Below, piece after piece: positions 1 through 11,193 of a stretch of DNA of 64,000 nt; positions within the stretch are counted from its first letter, which is position 1; the number at the start of each line of letters is the position of its first letter. The notes beneath the pieces are model-generated. The model was not told the origin of the DNA. It saw only the letters and a list, made by a program, of their open reading frames with translations, and ran no database searches. Made by a program: the position numbers and the translations under genes. Source of the DNA: Crotalaria pallida (Eukaryota; Streptophyta; Magnoliopsida; Fabales; Fabaceae); NCBI GenBank assembly GCA_037953625.1, contig CM075649.1:104227290-104291289 (forward strand), given 5' to 3'.

Positions 1-1
1 G

Positions 2-310
2 AAATCCCAAATTAAAGAATTATAGCAAGCTGCCCAACCAGTTCCTCCTGCTCCCCAAGTTGCTCCTGCTACACCTCCAGTTGTTGATCCCATGGACATG
101 GATCAAGGGGTAAATGTCGAAGATTTCATTGACTTTGACAATTTGGAAGCACCCTTTGATGCCCAGGCTGCTCACAACTCTCTTATTCAGCACATAGATG
201 ATCGACTTGATGCTATGGAACAAAGAATTGAGATTCAGAATCGGGCCATGGAGCAACGCCTTATGGATCACTTCTCCAGCTTCTTTACCCATCCTCCTCC
301 TAACCCTTAG
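2..310 (+). pseudogene. C-terminal fragment of the extra ORF downstream of copia pol
   Basis: The reading frame runs from the window edge to a TAG at 308-310 and is broken by a TAG at 23-25. It aligns with the C-terminus of the copia-3 second ORF: both share the block K-S-Q-I-K-E near the start and the block F-D-A-Q-A-A-H near the end, followed by an L-M-D motif and a proline-rich tail. The stretch between these blocks is unusually rich in Pro, Ala and Val. An ATG at 92 gives a 72-residue open remnant, but this is the tail of a longer protein rather than a small gene. Function is unknown. Confidence 0.75.
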
Positions 311-942
311 TCCATGATGTTTTTATGCTGATTTTCAATGCCGATTTTTACTGCTGTTTTTACACTGTTTTGCTGCACTCTTATACTTCTCTAATGCTGC
401 TGAACTTTTTCTGATTATGGTTTTTGGAACTTAGTACTTGCTGGACTGTTTTAGACTTTATTGCCTTTGCTATGGTTGTATGACTTAGGGTCTGTGTATG
501 GCCTTAGTTTAATTTCTGGATATATTTTACTGCTGATTTCTGCTATGATACTATGACATTTGCTGTTTTGGACTGGTTTATGTGTGTTTTGCACTATTTT
601 GGACTATGCTATTATGGCTTTTTAGTGTGGTATATATTATGGTCTCGGTTATGGCCAATTAATATCATCTTTTACTGCATTTTACTATACTTATATAGTG
701 TTTATTCATATATATATATATACAAATGTCTAGTACTTACCTCTCACTTTTGGCAAGAGAATTTTTTTTAAATATTCACTACTTTTTAATGATGCCAAAA
801 GGGGGAGAAATGTTTGTTGATGTTGTGCTTTGTAGGTTAAGTTTTTAGATATTATTCCTAAGTGTGTTACATTTAGGGGAAGTATTTAAAAACTTAGTGC
901 TTCATTGTAAAGAAGGTTTGTCATCATTAAAAAGGGGGAGTT
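311..942 (+). other. Copia-1 3' untranslated spacer with three purine tracts
   Basis: This stretch between the second ORF and the LTR holds no credible gene. It is T-rich (many 'tgctg', 'ttttactg' runs). Three purine tracts stand out: 795-808 (ccaaaagggggaga), 873-884 (atttaggggaag) and 929-940 (aaaaagggggag). The last one abuts the LTR and is the main polypurine tract. The same three tracts recur at equivalent places in copia-2 and copia-3. Confidence 0.7.
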
Positions 943-1238
943 TGTAGATTTGTGATGTTTTGATGCTAACAAACTAAAGCCAAGCAACAACATTCAACAA
1001 GGAAAGCACCACTCATGGAGATTAGATTTAGATTAAGTTTTATTTAATTCTTAATCAAATGTAATATTTTATTTTCCATATTTCATGAGAGTGGGTGGTA
1101 GCTTAGGAATCTCAATATAGGTTTTTAATATTGTTTGATTAATAGTGAAGAAAGGTTAATCTTGATAAAAATAGCTCTAATTAAAGTGTTGATCAAAGTA
1201 CTTTTGAAAAGCTTTATTTTTAATCAATTTTTACAGTG

Positions 1239-1398
1239 GTTAATCGATTAGCACGATAGGCTTAATCGATTAACACGTTAAACCTGTACAACACTGATTG
1301 TGTTAATAAAGGTTAATCGATTAGTGATTTTTATGTTAATCGATTAGCACGAGTTAACACAGGTTAATCGATTAGTGGTTGTTCGTTAATCGATTAAT
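1239..1398. repeat. Palindrome cluster 1 (TTAATCGATTA x6) in copia-1 LTR
   Basis: Six copies of the word (g/c)TTAATCGATTA lie within 160 bp, spaced about 20-50 bp apart. The position within the LTR matches the first ACTCGAGT cluster of copia-3 (31309-31443). Confidence 0.85.
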
Positions 1399-2205
1399 TA
1401 CTGTTGTATCAGAAAAATAATATTTTGTTTAAAAGCTTTTAATTTCTACTTTGACAAGGTTACAAACACTTTCAAAATTTTCTATAGAGAATCATACTTT
1501 CATAATCTTTCAAGAGCTATTACTATTTTCCAATTGTTCTATCAAGATTCAAACATCTTTCAATCTTCTTCACTTACAATCATTCAATATTCTAAGTTTC
1601 ATTGAGATTCAAGTTTTCTAGTTTTAGTACTTTGTGTTGGAGCAATTCACAACAAGAGGTTGTATCAATCAAGCTTTCAACAACAAGTGAAGATTCTATC
1701 AATTGGAAGTCTTTGAAGCATCTCAAAGCAAGTGGAAAGGAATTAGTTGGAGAGCATCCTTCAACAAATTCAAGAGGACAAGATACAGATTCAATTGGGT
1801 AGATTTTCAAAGAGTTTGGTACTCTCTTTGAAGGGGTTAAGATAGGAGAGCTAGAGTGAGCTGCATCTTAACATTGTAATCTAACAATTGAAGTATCTAG
1901 TAGAAACTCTCTATCTTTGGATAGAGGGGACTGGATGTAGCTCTCAAGTGGCAGAGAGTGAACCAGGATAAAATCTTATCTTCTTTGCTTTTCTTTCTTC
2001 AAGCTTTCTTTAACCAAGAACAATCAATTGATTAGGTTAATTTTGGGGCTTTTCATTTCATAGTTAATCAATCTAAAATTGACTTGGTAAATTTACTTAG
2101 CTTTGTTAATTCATTCATAAATCATTTGTTAGTGCATCATTGAATTGCAATCTCCATAGAATTCTGAATAAGATTGTTTTTCTGAAAAATTGTTTTTTCT
2201 CTCGT

Positions 2206-2342
2206 ATTAATCGATTAAGGGGTTAATTAATCGATTAGTTTTTAAGTATCATTCGGTCTTAATCGAGTAACGCTTTAGTTAATTGATTAGTTCTTGAATG
2301 AGCTTCGGCATTAATCGATTAACCTTGAAATTAATCGATTAA
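2206..2342. repeat. Palindrome cluster 2 (TTAATCGATTA) in copia-1 LTR
   Basis: Four exact and two variant copies lie here. One variant, ttaatcgagtaa at 2259-2270, is half the copia-1 word and half the copia-3 word. The other is ttaattgattag near 2278. The position matches copia-3 cluster 2 (32236-32424). Confidence 0.85.
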
Positions 2343-2476
2343 ACAGTATATTTTTGTTAGAAAATTTGTTTTCTCTAATCCATTCTCTTTAGCAATCGAA
2401 AAAATTTGTATTGAGGCTTCAAAATACTATTCACCCTCCCTCTAGTCTATTTTGAGCCGCTTGTTGGTTTCCAACA

Positions 2477-5400
2477 ACAACGCCATCCTCGGTCGTACTG
2501 CACTCCAGTCTTTTGGCGCTGTTGTTTCAAATGTCCACCTAGCTATGAAATTTCTAGGGTCTAACGACAAGGTGGTCACGGTGCGTTCTGAACAAGAGCT
2601 GGCTCGGAAGTGCTACAATATCAGCCTGGGTAAACTGAAGATCAAAGATGAAAAAATTATGCAAGAGCCACTAAATAAGGGAAGTGTTAACCTGGAAGAT
2701 CTTGATGTAAGGGAGGATGACGAAACCAGACCAACCACTCAGGGGGATTTCAAGAAGATAATCTTGGGCTTCGATCCATCCCGCTGTGTCAAGATTGGTG
2801 TTGGTCTTGCTGAGGAAGTTGAGAAAGAGTTGACAGAACTGCTCATTGAGAACAAAGATCTATTCGCCTAGACCTCGGCAGACATGCCAGGCATTGACCC
2901 GAATTTCATCTGCTACAAATTAAGTGTCTATCCTGGCGCTAAACCAGTTTGCCAGAAGAAGAGGCGGGTCGGAACCGAAAAAGCTCAAGCCACAGAGGAA
3001 AAGGTTGCCGAGCTACTTGAAGCAGGGTTCATCAGGGAAGTGGTATACACCGATTGGCTGGCTAATCCCGTACTGGTCAAAAAATCTAATGGAAAGTGGA
3101 GAATGTGCGTGGATTATACAGACCTGAACAAGGTCTGCCCCAAAGACCAATACCCACTTCCTTGCATAGACAAATTAGTAGACAGCTCGGCAGGATACCA
3201 GAGACTATCCTTCATGGACGCTTATTCTGGCTACAATCAGATTCCGATGTATCCTTCAGATCAGGTGAAAACTTCCTTCGTGACTGAAAACGCTACGTAC
3301 TGTTATAATGTCATGCCCTTCGGACTTAAGAACGCTGGGGCAACTTACCAGCGAATGATGAATAAAGTGTTCGGCCCACTTATCGGTCCCAGAATGGAAG
3401 TGTACATCGATGACATGATTGCCAAGAGTTTGAAGGAAGAAGACCATGCCAAAGACTTGAAGATCATTCTTGACAGAATTCGGCAGTACGATATGAGGCT
3501 GAATCCTGAAAAATGCACCTTTGGGGTTCCCGCTGGATCATTCCTCGGATTTATGCTCACTGAACGAGGAATCGAAGCGAACCCTGAAAAATGCTGAGCT
3601 ATCCTCGAGATGAAGAGTCCACATGACATTAAGGGTGTACAACAATTGGCAGGTCGGGTAGTAGCTCTTTCCAGATTCTTATCCCAATCAGCTCGGAAGG
3701 CCCTACCATGGTACCAATTGTTGAGAAAGGAAAAAGAGAAGGCGTTTGAGTGGAACGATGCATGCAAAAAGGCCTTCACTGACCTTAAGCAATATCTGGC
3801 ATCCCCCCCGATCCTATCTAGCCCTGTAATTGGAGAGACTCTATTCCTATACTTGTCAGTGGGTGATTCAGTTGTCAGTTCAGTTTTAGTTCGAGAAGAA
3901 TCAGGCAAGGAATCCCCCGTTTATTTTGTTAGCCGAGCGCTTCAAGGACTAGAACTGAGATACCAAAAGGTGGAAAAATTGACTTTCTGTTTGGTCATCA
4001 CAGCCAGAAGACTGCGTCAGTACTTCCAGAGTCATCACATTAAGGTCAGAACAGCTCAACCTATCCGCCAGATTCTCCAGAAACCCGACTTAGCAGGAAT
4101 AATGGTAACTTGGGCCATTGAACTTTCCGAGTTCGACATCACTTTCGAACCAAGGAAGGCGATGAAGTCTCACGTTCTAGCTGATTTCCTCACTGAGTTT
4201 ACTGACCCACTGACGAGCTCAAACTTGGATTGGAGCATTTACGTTGATGGATCGAGCAACAAGCTTGGGGCAGGTGCTGGTATAATCCTGGAAAGCTCCG
4301 ATGGTGTTACCCTTGAGTATTCTTTGAAGTTTGAATTTCCTACTTCAAACAATCAGGCAGAATACGAAGCTGTAATGGCTGGTCTCAGGATGGCGAAGGA
4401 GGTAGGGGCCCGAGAAGTCAAGATTTTCAGTGATTCTCAGCTGGTGGTCTCTCAAGTCAAAGGAGATTATCAAGCCAAAGAACCCATCCTCCAAAAGTAT
4501 CTTGAGAAGGTGAAGTTCTTGTCTTCAGAGTTTGCCAAAGTTGAATTCTGTCATATTCCAAGGGAAAGCAATGGCCGAGCAGACATTCTTTCAAAACTTG
4601 CTTCAACAAAAGGCCCCGAAAATAACAAGACATTGATCCAGGAAACGGTGCACGGACCTAGCGTTGTCCTCTCCGTTTTGGTGGATCCTAAGATCACGAG
4701 TTACTTAGAACAAGGAACTTTGCCTACTGATCCAACCGAGGCTAAGAAGCTCATCAGGAAAGCGTCGCAATTTGCTCTGGTTGAAGGAATTTTGTTTCGC
4801 CGAGGGGTCAGTGGCCCTATGCTCAGATGTTTGGATCCCACTGAGGCAAAACAAACATTTGAAGAGGTTCACGGAGGAATCGGAAGCCATCATGTTGGGG
4901 GTAAATCATTGGCCAAAAAGATTCTAAGGGCAGGATATTACTTGCCGACCCTTCAACAAGATGCAATTAATCATGTGAAAAGATGCGAAAAGTGTCAATT
5001 CCATAGCGATGTGTACCAGAAGCCGGCCGAGGAACTCCACTCACTTTCATCTCCCTATCCTTTCTATCAATGGGGAATGGATTTGATTGGCCAGTTCCCC
5101 ACCGCACCAGGACAGCTGAAATGGGTGGTAGTTGCCATAGATTACTTTACCAAATGGGTAGAAGCCGAGCCTCTAGCAACTATCTCGTCTTCCAAAGTTC
5201 ATAAGTTTTTTGAAAGGCAGGTCATAGCTCGGTTTGGAGTTCCACAAGTTCTGGTGACTGACAACGGAACTCAGTTCGCAGCAAAGGCGTTCCAAGACTT
5301 GGTCAATGCTTTAAACATCGAGCACTATTTTTCCTCGGTAGAGCATCCTCAAACCAATGGACAAGTGGAATCAGTGAATCGAACCATCATCCAGGGAATT

Positions 5401-5916
5401 AAGAAGAGGCTTATTGGTGCAAAGGGAAATTGGTTGGATAATCTGCATGAAGTACTTTGGTCATACCGCACCATAATACAATCCTCGACGGGGGAAACTC
5501 CTTATCGGCTTACCTACGGCTGCGACGCGGTCATCCCGATGGAAAGGATCATCCCCTCATTTCGAACCATACAACAACCAAACCCCCTGAACAACACTTT
5601 ACTGTGTGAAGACCTGATTCTATATGATGAAGTCAGAGATCTTGCCGCCGAGCGAGAACGACATGTCAAGCTAATGAAAGCAAAAGAGTATAATCGCTCG
5701 GTAGTACCCAGAGAATTCGAAGTAGGTGACCTCGTCCTAAGAAGAGCTGACATTGGCCTGAAAAACGCTAAAGACGGGAAACTGGCTCAAAACTGGGAAG
5801 GGCCCTACCGAATAGCTTCCAAGACGGGAACAGGGGCCTACAAACTCGAAACTCTCTCTGGTGCTCTAATCAATAACACTTGGAATGTGACAAAGCTTAA
5901 AGCGTATTTTAGTTAA
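2477..5916 (+). pseudogene. pol: Tat-lineage Gypsy Pol polyprotein (protease end, RT, RNase H, archaeal RNase H, integrase)
   Basis: One frame runs throughout, interrupted only by TAG at 2869-2871 and TGA at 3595-3597. From the N-terminus: the end of the protease region (NAILGRTAL), then RT (about 2940-3600) with active site YIDD at 3403-3414, then the RT-linked RNase H (about 3830-4200), then an archaeal-type RNase H (about 4225-4600) with VDGS, NQAEYEA, SDSQLV and GRADILSKLA. The integrase (about 4860-5650) has an HHCC finger, DLIGQF, TDNGTQF and the E of NGQVESVNR. It would make cDNA and integrate it. The first base of the gene here is set by the copia-1 insertion, so gag and most of the protease lie upstream of the window. 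The two stops replace codons that are sense in relatives (Trp-like and Arg-like contexts), consistent with C-to-T decay. Confidence 0.92.
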
Positions 5917-6461
5917 AGTTTTTCATCCCTATTTCAATTCTGTCTTTAGTTTCATTGTTACTTTTCTAAGTGATAGGTATGTTTATTTTTGATAATGGTG
6001 TACGCTCGGTGGAACTCCGAGCCCATTGTATTTACTGCTTCAGTTAAATGAAAGTTCTGTTTCTGAATTCATTGTATTTACGTACTTTTCCTTATAATCG
6101 ATTAGCCACCGTTTATGACGCGAACGATTATAAACAGCTCGAACAAGAGCTTATAACTCGTCAAGTACTTTAAAAGATTCCCGATTCAAACGTGATTGGC
6201 ATAAAATCATTTTATACATCACGGATAGAGGAACCCACCTTGGCTAGAGTGTCGGAGTTCCGAGGTCTTAACACTTGAATTCATAACTAAAAGAATAATA
6301 TGAGAGAAGGAAAAAGTCATAACGGATATTATAAATATTCAAAGTGGTTACAACAAAAGGTCCAAGCCCATCTAACGGGGCAAATACATAAGTTGAAAAG
6401 AAAAAGGGTAAATCTACTCTATATCGGACAACACTATACTTTCAGGATCAAATTTATCGTC
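5917..6461. other. Spacer between Gypsy pol and antisense ORF
   Basis: This is the intergenic part of the Tat element. I see no supported gene, although a weak + frame overlaps the antisense ORF from 6300. It would contain the convergent 3' ends of the sense pol and antisense transcripts. Confidence 0.5.
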
Positions 6462-7718
6462 CTATTCTTCTTCGTCGGCAGCAGCTTCTCCTTGTTCACC
6501 CTCGGCCCCGTCTTCTTCGGACTCTTCAGCAAAGTGGTCAGGCAGATCGTTTCCACCCATGTCTATTTCGACTCCGTTCTCACCCACGATCCGACCATCT
6601 TTAACACTGAAGTTGGGGTCAACACCTTTGGTTATGAGGCCAGGATTCAAGATACGAAGCTGCTCGACGGTATTGAGGAAAGAGTCTTCAACTGCATGAT
6701 CCCAGTTATAAAGATTCTCTTTGGCTGCCCTTTTGTGCTTAAGAGATTTCGCTCTCATTTTGTCTAGAAATGCTCGGAGTCCGGTGGCCTCATCCTTGGC
6801 ATCCTCAAGTTGCTCTCGAGCCACTGCAGCATCCTCCTCGGCTTTCTGAGCCTTCTTTGTAGCCTCCCGCAGAGCTGTGGCATCCTCTTCGGCCTTCTTC
6901 AGGATCTCCTCGGCCCTCCTCATCCTCTCATTGGCCTCCTGAAGAGTTTTCTCAGCCTTCTCCTTGTCAGCCTCGGATCTAGCCTTGGCATCTTCAGCCT
7001 CTTGCTTATCCTTTTGCAGCCCTTCCTTCTCTGCAGCCAATGTTTGAAGTCTTCTTTCAAAGGTTTCTAACTGGAGGTTTAAACAATCCTCCCGAGCGTC
7101 AGCTTCTTGTCGTTTTTTCTTCCCTTTGGTGGCCACGCCAGCATAAACATCCTCACCATGCTTACCAAGGTAGCGAAGAATGCTCGCACCCCTTAGAAGA
7201 CTCTTTACCAAAGCGAAACAGTTGTTTTCCCAAACCGATGCAGGCCAGGCATCCATCACTTGTGCATCCTCAGGTGGGAAGACTGTTGCATTGAAGCCAT
7301 CAGGAGTCTTCTTCGCCCACACTATTTTTGCAACAATGTCCTCCCTGCCCTTAGAGCCTTGGATCCCTTTGTGGGGTTTACTAAGGTTAAGCCACTCCCC
7401 AGCTACCCCTCTTCCCTTGTCCATCCGAGGCCTCTTGGGGGGACGCTCGGGAGTACCTTCGGCACTCGGCTGAGCCTCCATGTCAACTTCAGAAACTTTG
7501 ACAACACGGTGCCCCATAACTACTTGCTCAGTGCCCTCGGCTGCCAAGACCCCCTCGGCAGGAGTAGCACTGGGAGTAACGGTTGGACTGTCAGTTGGTG
7601 TTGGCCCGGAGGACGGGCTCCTACTCGATGAACCAGAACCTGCCTTCATCGCAGCTAGTTGAGCCATCCTAGATGAGGCAGCAACACTCTTCTTGGCCTT
7701 AGATACTTTTTTCACCAT
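6462..7718 (-). CDS. Antisense retroelement ORF: acidic coiled-coil protein (C-terminal half of antisense gene?)
   Basis: This is an open frame of 418 residues with an ATG at 7718. The N-terminus is basic and Ser/Pro/Thr-rich (MVKKVSKAKK). From roughly residue 200 to 330 there is a long heptad-like stretch rich in Ala, Glu, Lys and Arg that predicts a coiled coil (for example KAEKTLQEANERMRRAEE). The C-terminus is very acidic (EESEEDGAEGEQGE). Just upstream of the ATG on this strand is a pyrimidine tract ending TTGCAG, which looks like a splice acceptor. The ORF may therefore be the last exon of the gene whose first part lies at 9015-7843. Such antisense proteins are known from Tat-lineage elements; their role is not established. 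It is uninterrupted, unlike the sense pol. Confidence 0.7.
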   Translation of the reverse strand: MVKKVSKAKKSVAASSRMAQLAAMKAGSGSSSRSPSSGPTPTDSPTVTPSATPAEGVLAAEGTEQVVMGHRVVKVSEVDMEAQPSAEGTPERPPKRPRMDKGRGVAGEWLNLSKPHKGIQGSKGREDIVAKIVWAKKTPDGFNATVFPPEDAQVMDAWPASVWENNCFALVKSLLRGASILRYLGKHGEDVYAGVATKGKKKRQEADAREDCLNLQLETFERRLQTLAAEKEGLQKDKQEAEDAKARSEADKEKAEKTLQEANERMRRAEEILKKAEEDATALREATKKAQKAEEDAAVAREQLEDAKDEATGLRAFLDKMRAKSLKHKRAAKENLYNWDHAVEDSFLNTVEQLRILNPGLITKGVDPNFSVKDGRIVGENGVEIDMGGNDLPDHFAEESEEDGAEGEQGEAAADEEE

Positions 7719-7842
7719 TTTCTCTGCAACAGAAAGAGTATGTCAGTATTATACCGAGAAAAAAAAATTAAAAAAAAATAAAAATAAAAAAAAGGATACC
7801 CAGCTCGGTCTTCACTTCAGCCTTTGTTCTCTTCAAAAGTAT
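7719..7842 (-). other. Probable intron or spacer in antisense gene
   Basis: This stretch is T-rich on the minus strand and ends in TTGCAG next to the ATG at 7718, with GTATCC about 80 bp upstream as a possible donor. However, the upstream ORF reaches a TAA at 7843-7845 before that donor, so a two-gene reading remains possible. Confidence 0.35.
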
Positions 7843-9015
7843 TTATTTCGTATCAATCTGGCCTTTTTCTTGGAGATATTCCCAAACCCGGTCACATACA
7901 CGTCTCTCGGCCCTACTCAAATCCACTTTATAGTCGAATTTGTATAAGGAGGCTCCTCTCTTATAAATATCGCCCGACCAGCTTAGCGGGAACTGAGGCA
8001 CGACCTTAACTTCTTCTCCATCTTCAACTTGCCTCATGAACCAGCATACCTCGGCTCCCGTATATTCATACTTGAAGAAGCGAGGTTTGAAGGATTTCCA
8101 AGAGTCGGTAACCTTAGCAAAAAGGGCATGGTCTTTCCGAGCCTTCAGCGACACCCAGAGCCCTTTGGAGTTACCAAATTTGTTTACTTGAGGGGCATAT
8201 ATCCAAAAAAAGGCTCGTAACGTCGCGACCAAACCCTCAGCATCGCAAAATTGCTGGAATGCTCTGGCAAAGGCCCACCCGCTCGGATGCAGCTGACTCG
8301 GGGCTATGCCTAGATAGTTGAGGACCTCTATCTCGAAGGTGGAAAATGGCACACGAATTCCGACCTTCGTGGCTATCTCCTCGTAGAAGTAGAAAAACTG
8401 TTGGTTTACTGGCACTTTGAAGCATATGCGGTCGTCTAGGCTCACGTGCGTCAAAGAAAATTCCGAGACATTCCCGTTTACGTTCGGAGGGGTCAGAATA
8501 GGTCGAAGATGGTTCAAACTATCCATCGTAAGCAAGGAGGGCCTCGTCCCGAGTACTTCTCGATGGAAAGTTTCGTCATACTCCACATGGTTGGATGGTA
8601 AAGGGAATTCTTCGGGATGGGTCACACACCTGCACTCCACCATATCTGGGGAAAAAGTAAAAGGCTCGGCGTTAGAGTTTTTCATAACAGGTATTTTAAT
8701 TCTAAACCTAAGGCCGAGCCTTGGACCTTTTCCCCTCACCCTCATAGGTTTTCCCCAAAACTCTTTCCCTCTTGTAAAGCACTCTGGGCTAGTTCTAACC
8801 TGAGCCCGACGCTCGGCAAACCTATAAGCTAATAGCCTCCTACTTTCCTCTGCGGGATCGGCGGGATACTCCGTGGTCAAAGGTTCTACCTCGAGTGACT
8901 CGTTTATCCTTTCACCACAAGGGGGGGGGGGTAGGAGGATTTACAGTTTTATTACCAGTATTAGCAGTGTCATAACCAATTTCTAAAGGAACGGATTCAG
9001 CCTCATAATCCCCAG
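7843..9015 (-). pseudogene. Antisense 'putative gypsy type transposon' protein, main part
   Basis: On the minus strand an open frame covers 8880-7843 (about 345 residues) and ends at TAA. It contains blocks typical of the plant family annotated as 'putative gypsy type transposon' (Transposase_28-like): HVEYDETFHREVLG, LSTFE-like VPFSTFEIEVLNYLG, and HPSGWAFARAFQQFC. No transposase catalytic triad is evident and the name is historical. The frame has no ATG at 8880 and continues upstream. A run of 11 G (8921-8931) shifts the frame, and upstream of it the alternative frame stays open to 9015, where copia-2 interrupts the gene. The N-terminus resumes at 19841. Both breaks make this copy non-functional. 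Confidence 0.75.
9011..9015. repeat. Target-site duplication of copia-2 (left)
   Basis: The sequence is cccag, repeated exactly at 19837-19841 on the other side of copia-2. Confidence 0.95.
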
Positions 9016-10606
9016 TGTTGGAAACCAACAAGCGGGCTTAGCAATTACTAGAGGGGGGGTGAATAGTAATCTAAATGCAACAGTGACTAATTTTTCGAAT
9101 GCAATTAAGTATAATTGATCACGTGCAGATTTTTCAGAAACAGAGCAAGAACACTCGAGTATTTTTAAGACTACTTGAGTAAAATCACAAGAACACTCGA
9201 GTCTTCTTAAGAATACTCGAGTAAATCGTGCAGTTAGCAGAAAAACAGTTCCTGGAAAATATGCACTTTAATCAATAACAATTAATACAGTCCAGGGCAG
9301 ATTAATAATAGAGTAGAAAACAATTAAATAAAGTTATAACAACTTGAAAACAACTTAATTTCTGCGGAATTACTACTCTAATTAATAATCCCCTTTTGAG
9401 CAACTTAGGTTTGGTTTTGACTTGAAGTTAAAGAAAGCTATAAAAGATCAACACCACCGATTTTATACTGGTTCACTCTCTATTTAGAGAGCTAGTCCAG
9501 TCCCCCTAAGAATCTTAGGAGTGTCTACTAAAATCAAATTGTTAGAAATATTACAAAGGGTATTGAGATGCCTCACTCAACCTATCCCTTCCAAGAGTGT
9601 ACCAAACTCTTGAATTTCTACCCCAATTTGAAGTTGGTGATGAAGACTCCTTCTTCTTCAAGCTCCTTGAAACCTTCAAGAGCTCCACCAAAGCTAAGAA
9701 CCTCTTAGCCCTTGCTTGAGAACCTCTCAAGTCTTGAATGAACCTAAGTCCCACTTAGGCACACTTGGTTACCAACCAAGATTTTGAGAACAAGAAGTGT
9801 TTGTGTATGTGGAGAAATCCAACAAATGATTTCCACAACAATTAAGCACAACTCTAACTCTTAGTACAAATAATAATGATGAATGAATAGATTGAGTTAG
9901 AGTAAATTTTCACTTGAGAGAGAGAATGATCAAAATAAATGTTTTGCCCAATAGACTTTAATGTTCTAGTATTTTGGTTCAATAGCATTCATTTCTGATA
10001 TATGGAAGAGGAAATGAGAGAGTAAGAGTAATTCTTTTCTCCCATTTTTGCCCTCTTCCAACGGTTAAAAAATTTGCTGTCATAGTCAAAATACTCGAGT
10101 ATTTTTGAGACTACTCGAGTCTTTTGCCCATCTTTCAATAGAAATGCCCATGTATTGAACTAACGGTCAAATCTCTGATTTGAGGCTGAAATACTCGAGT
10201 ATTCTGGGAAGTACTCGAGTGTTTTGATACTCGAGTAACTTTCAGATTACTCGAGTGTCTTTATACTCGAGTATTTTTGTGCTTACTCGAGTGTTTTGCC
10301 CAGAGATGATAAAAATCAAGTTTTTCAACAATTTATTTCAATTCTCTCCTCAAGGAATAATTTTATGTAACCCCAACCTTTTTCATGCATTTAAAATTAT
10401 TTATCCTAAGGATGAGATTACTTCCTAAGCTACCCACTCTCAATAAAATAAATAAAATTACATTTAAAGTAAAATTGAGAATGACTAGCTAAGTGATGCA
10501 CTTGATCTTCTTGACTTGATGAGCTTGAATTCTTCCTTTAAATCCATGATCTAATTATATTGTCATCATCAAAATAAATCCACCTCATTGGAGACTTGAT
10601 TCTACA
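9016..10606 (-). repeat. Copia-2 3' LTR (1591 bp)
   Basis: The + strand view starts TGTTGGAAACCAACAAG and ends GATTCTACA. It is nearly identical to 18244-19836. It contains ACTCGAGT clusters at about 9149-9221 and 10089-10292, mirroring copia-3. Confidence 0.95.
10089..10292. repeat. ACTCGAGT palindrome cluster, copia-2 3' LTR
   Basis: Eight copies of ACTCGAGT lie in about 200 bp, in alternating contexts such as atACTCGAGTatt and gtACTCGAGTgtt. The matching cluster in the other LTR is 19321-19522. Confidence 0.9.
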
Positions 10607-10917
10607 ATCTCCCCCTTTTTGATGATGACAAAATAATTAAACCGTTCCTTCACTTTTGAGAGCTCCCCCTCAATATAGGAACCTATAAACCTGTCAATCC
10701 AGAGAATTCCAGGCACAGCATAATATCATAGTAATCATAGTCAAGTGCACAATATGCAATTGGTATCAGAGCGAGAGCAAAAATAATATCAGAGTAAAAA
10801 AAAATGTGCTTGCTCTTGTCATGCCTCTTTTCTCCCCCTTTTTGTCATAATCAAAAAGATATCATTTGGAAACGGAGGAGACAAGAAGGATACCAATAAC
10901 GAAAACTCCCCCTAAAT
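10607..10917 (-). promoter_or_regulatory. Copia-2 polypurine tract and additional purine tracts
   Basis: On the minus strand, aaaaaagggggagat (10621-10607) abuts the LTR and is the plus-strand primer. Further G5-type tracts lie at about 10663-10670, 10831-10842 (aaaagggggaga) and 10905-10917 (atttagggggagt). Two of these match the extra tracts seen in copia-1 and copia-3. Confidence 0.75.
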
Positions 10918-11193
10918 AATAGCAAGATAAAACAAATATGACTATCGGAGAACATAACGCATGTGAAAACCAATGAAAATCATAACATAAAGCAATAGTC
11001 ATCACAGCATAAAGCATCATAAAGACCAAATCCAAGTCTGAAATGAAAAGGTGAACATAATAAAAACGGATAGATACCCACGTAGGGGTTATAAAGTGCA
11101 AACTAACTCCCAAAGACAGAATGAAAACTAAAATCCAGAAATACAAGCCATAAAACAGAAAACAGCGAAAATAGTGTGCAATGTCCACTAATC

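Larger units (their letters stand above)
1..2476 (+). mobile_element. copia-1: 3' end of Sirevirus-like Ty1/copia retrotransposon
   Basis: This is the 3' part of a copia element that starts before the window. It holds the end of a second ORF (2-310), a non-coding stretch with three purine tracts, and a complete 3' LTR (943-2476). Order and sequence match the 3' end of copia-3 (38580-40910), including the LTR start TGTAGAT and end GGTTTCCAACA. It is inserted in the Gypsy pol gene that begins at 2477. The expected right-hand target duplication is acaac (2477-2481); the left copy lies outside the window. Confidence 0.9.
943..2476 (+). repeat. Copia-1 3' LTR (1534 bp)
   Basis: It starts TGTAGATTTGTGATG and ends GTTGGTTTCCAACA. 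It is collinear with the 1532-bp LTRs of copia-3 but clearly diverged. It carries two clusters of the palindrome TTAATCGATTAA/G where copia-3 carries ACTCGAGT. The terminal TTGTTGGTTTCCAACAA is itself an inverted repeat and is shared by all copia copies here. Confidence 0.9.

Noticed and set aside
6300..7662. Plus-strand frames opposite the antisense ORF
   Set aside because: Shadows of the minus-strand coiled-coil ORF, whose composition and start are much better.
9551..9754. Identical 67-residue minus-strand frame present in both copia-2 LTRs (also 18781-18984)
   Set aside because: Identical because the LTRs are duplicates; it lacks an equivalent in copia-3 and looks like chance.
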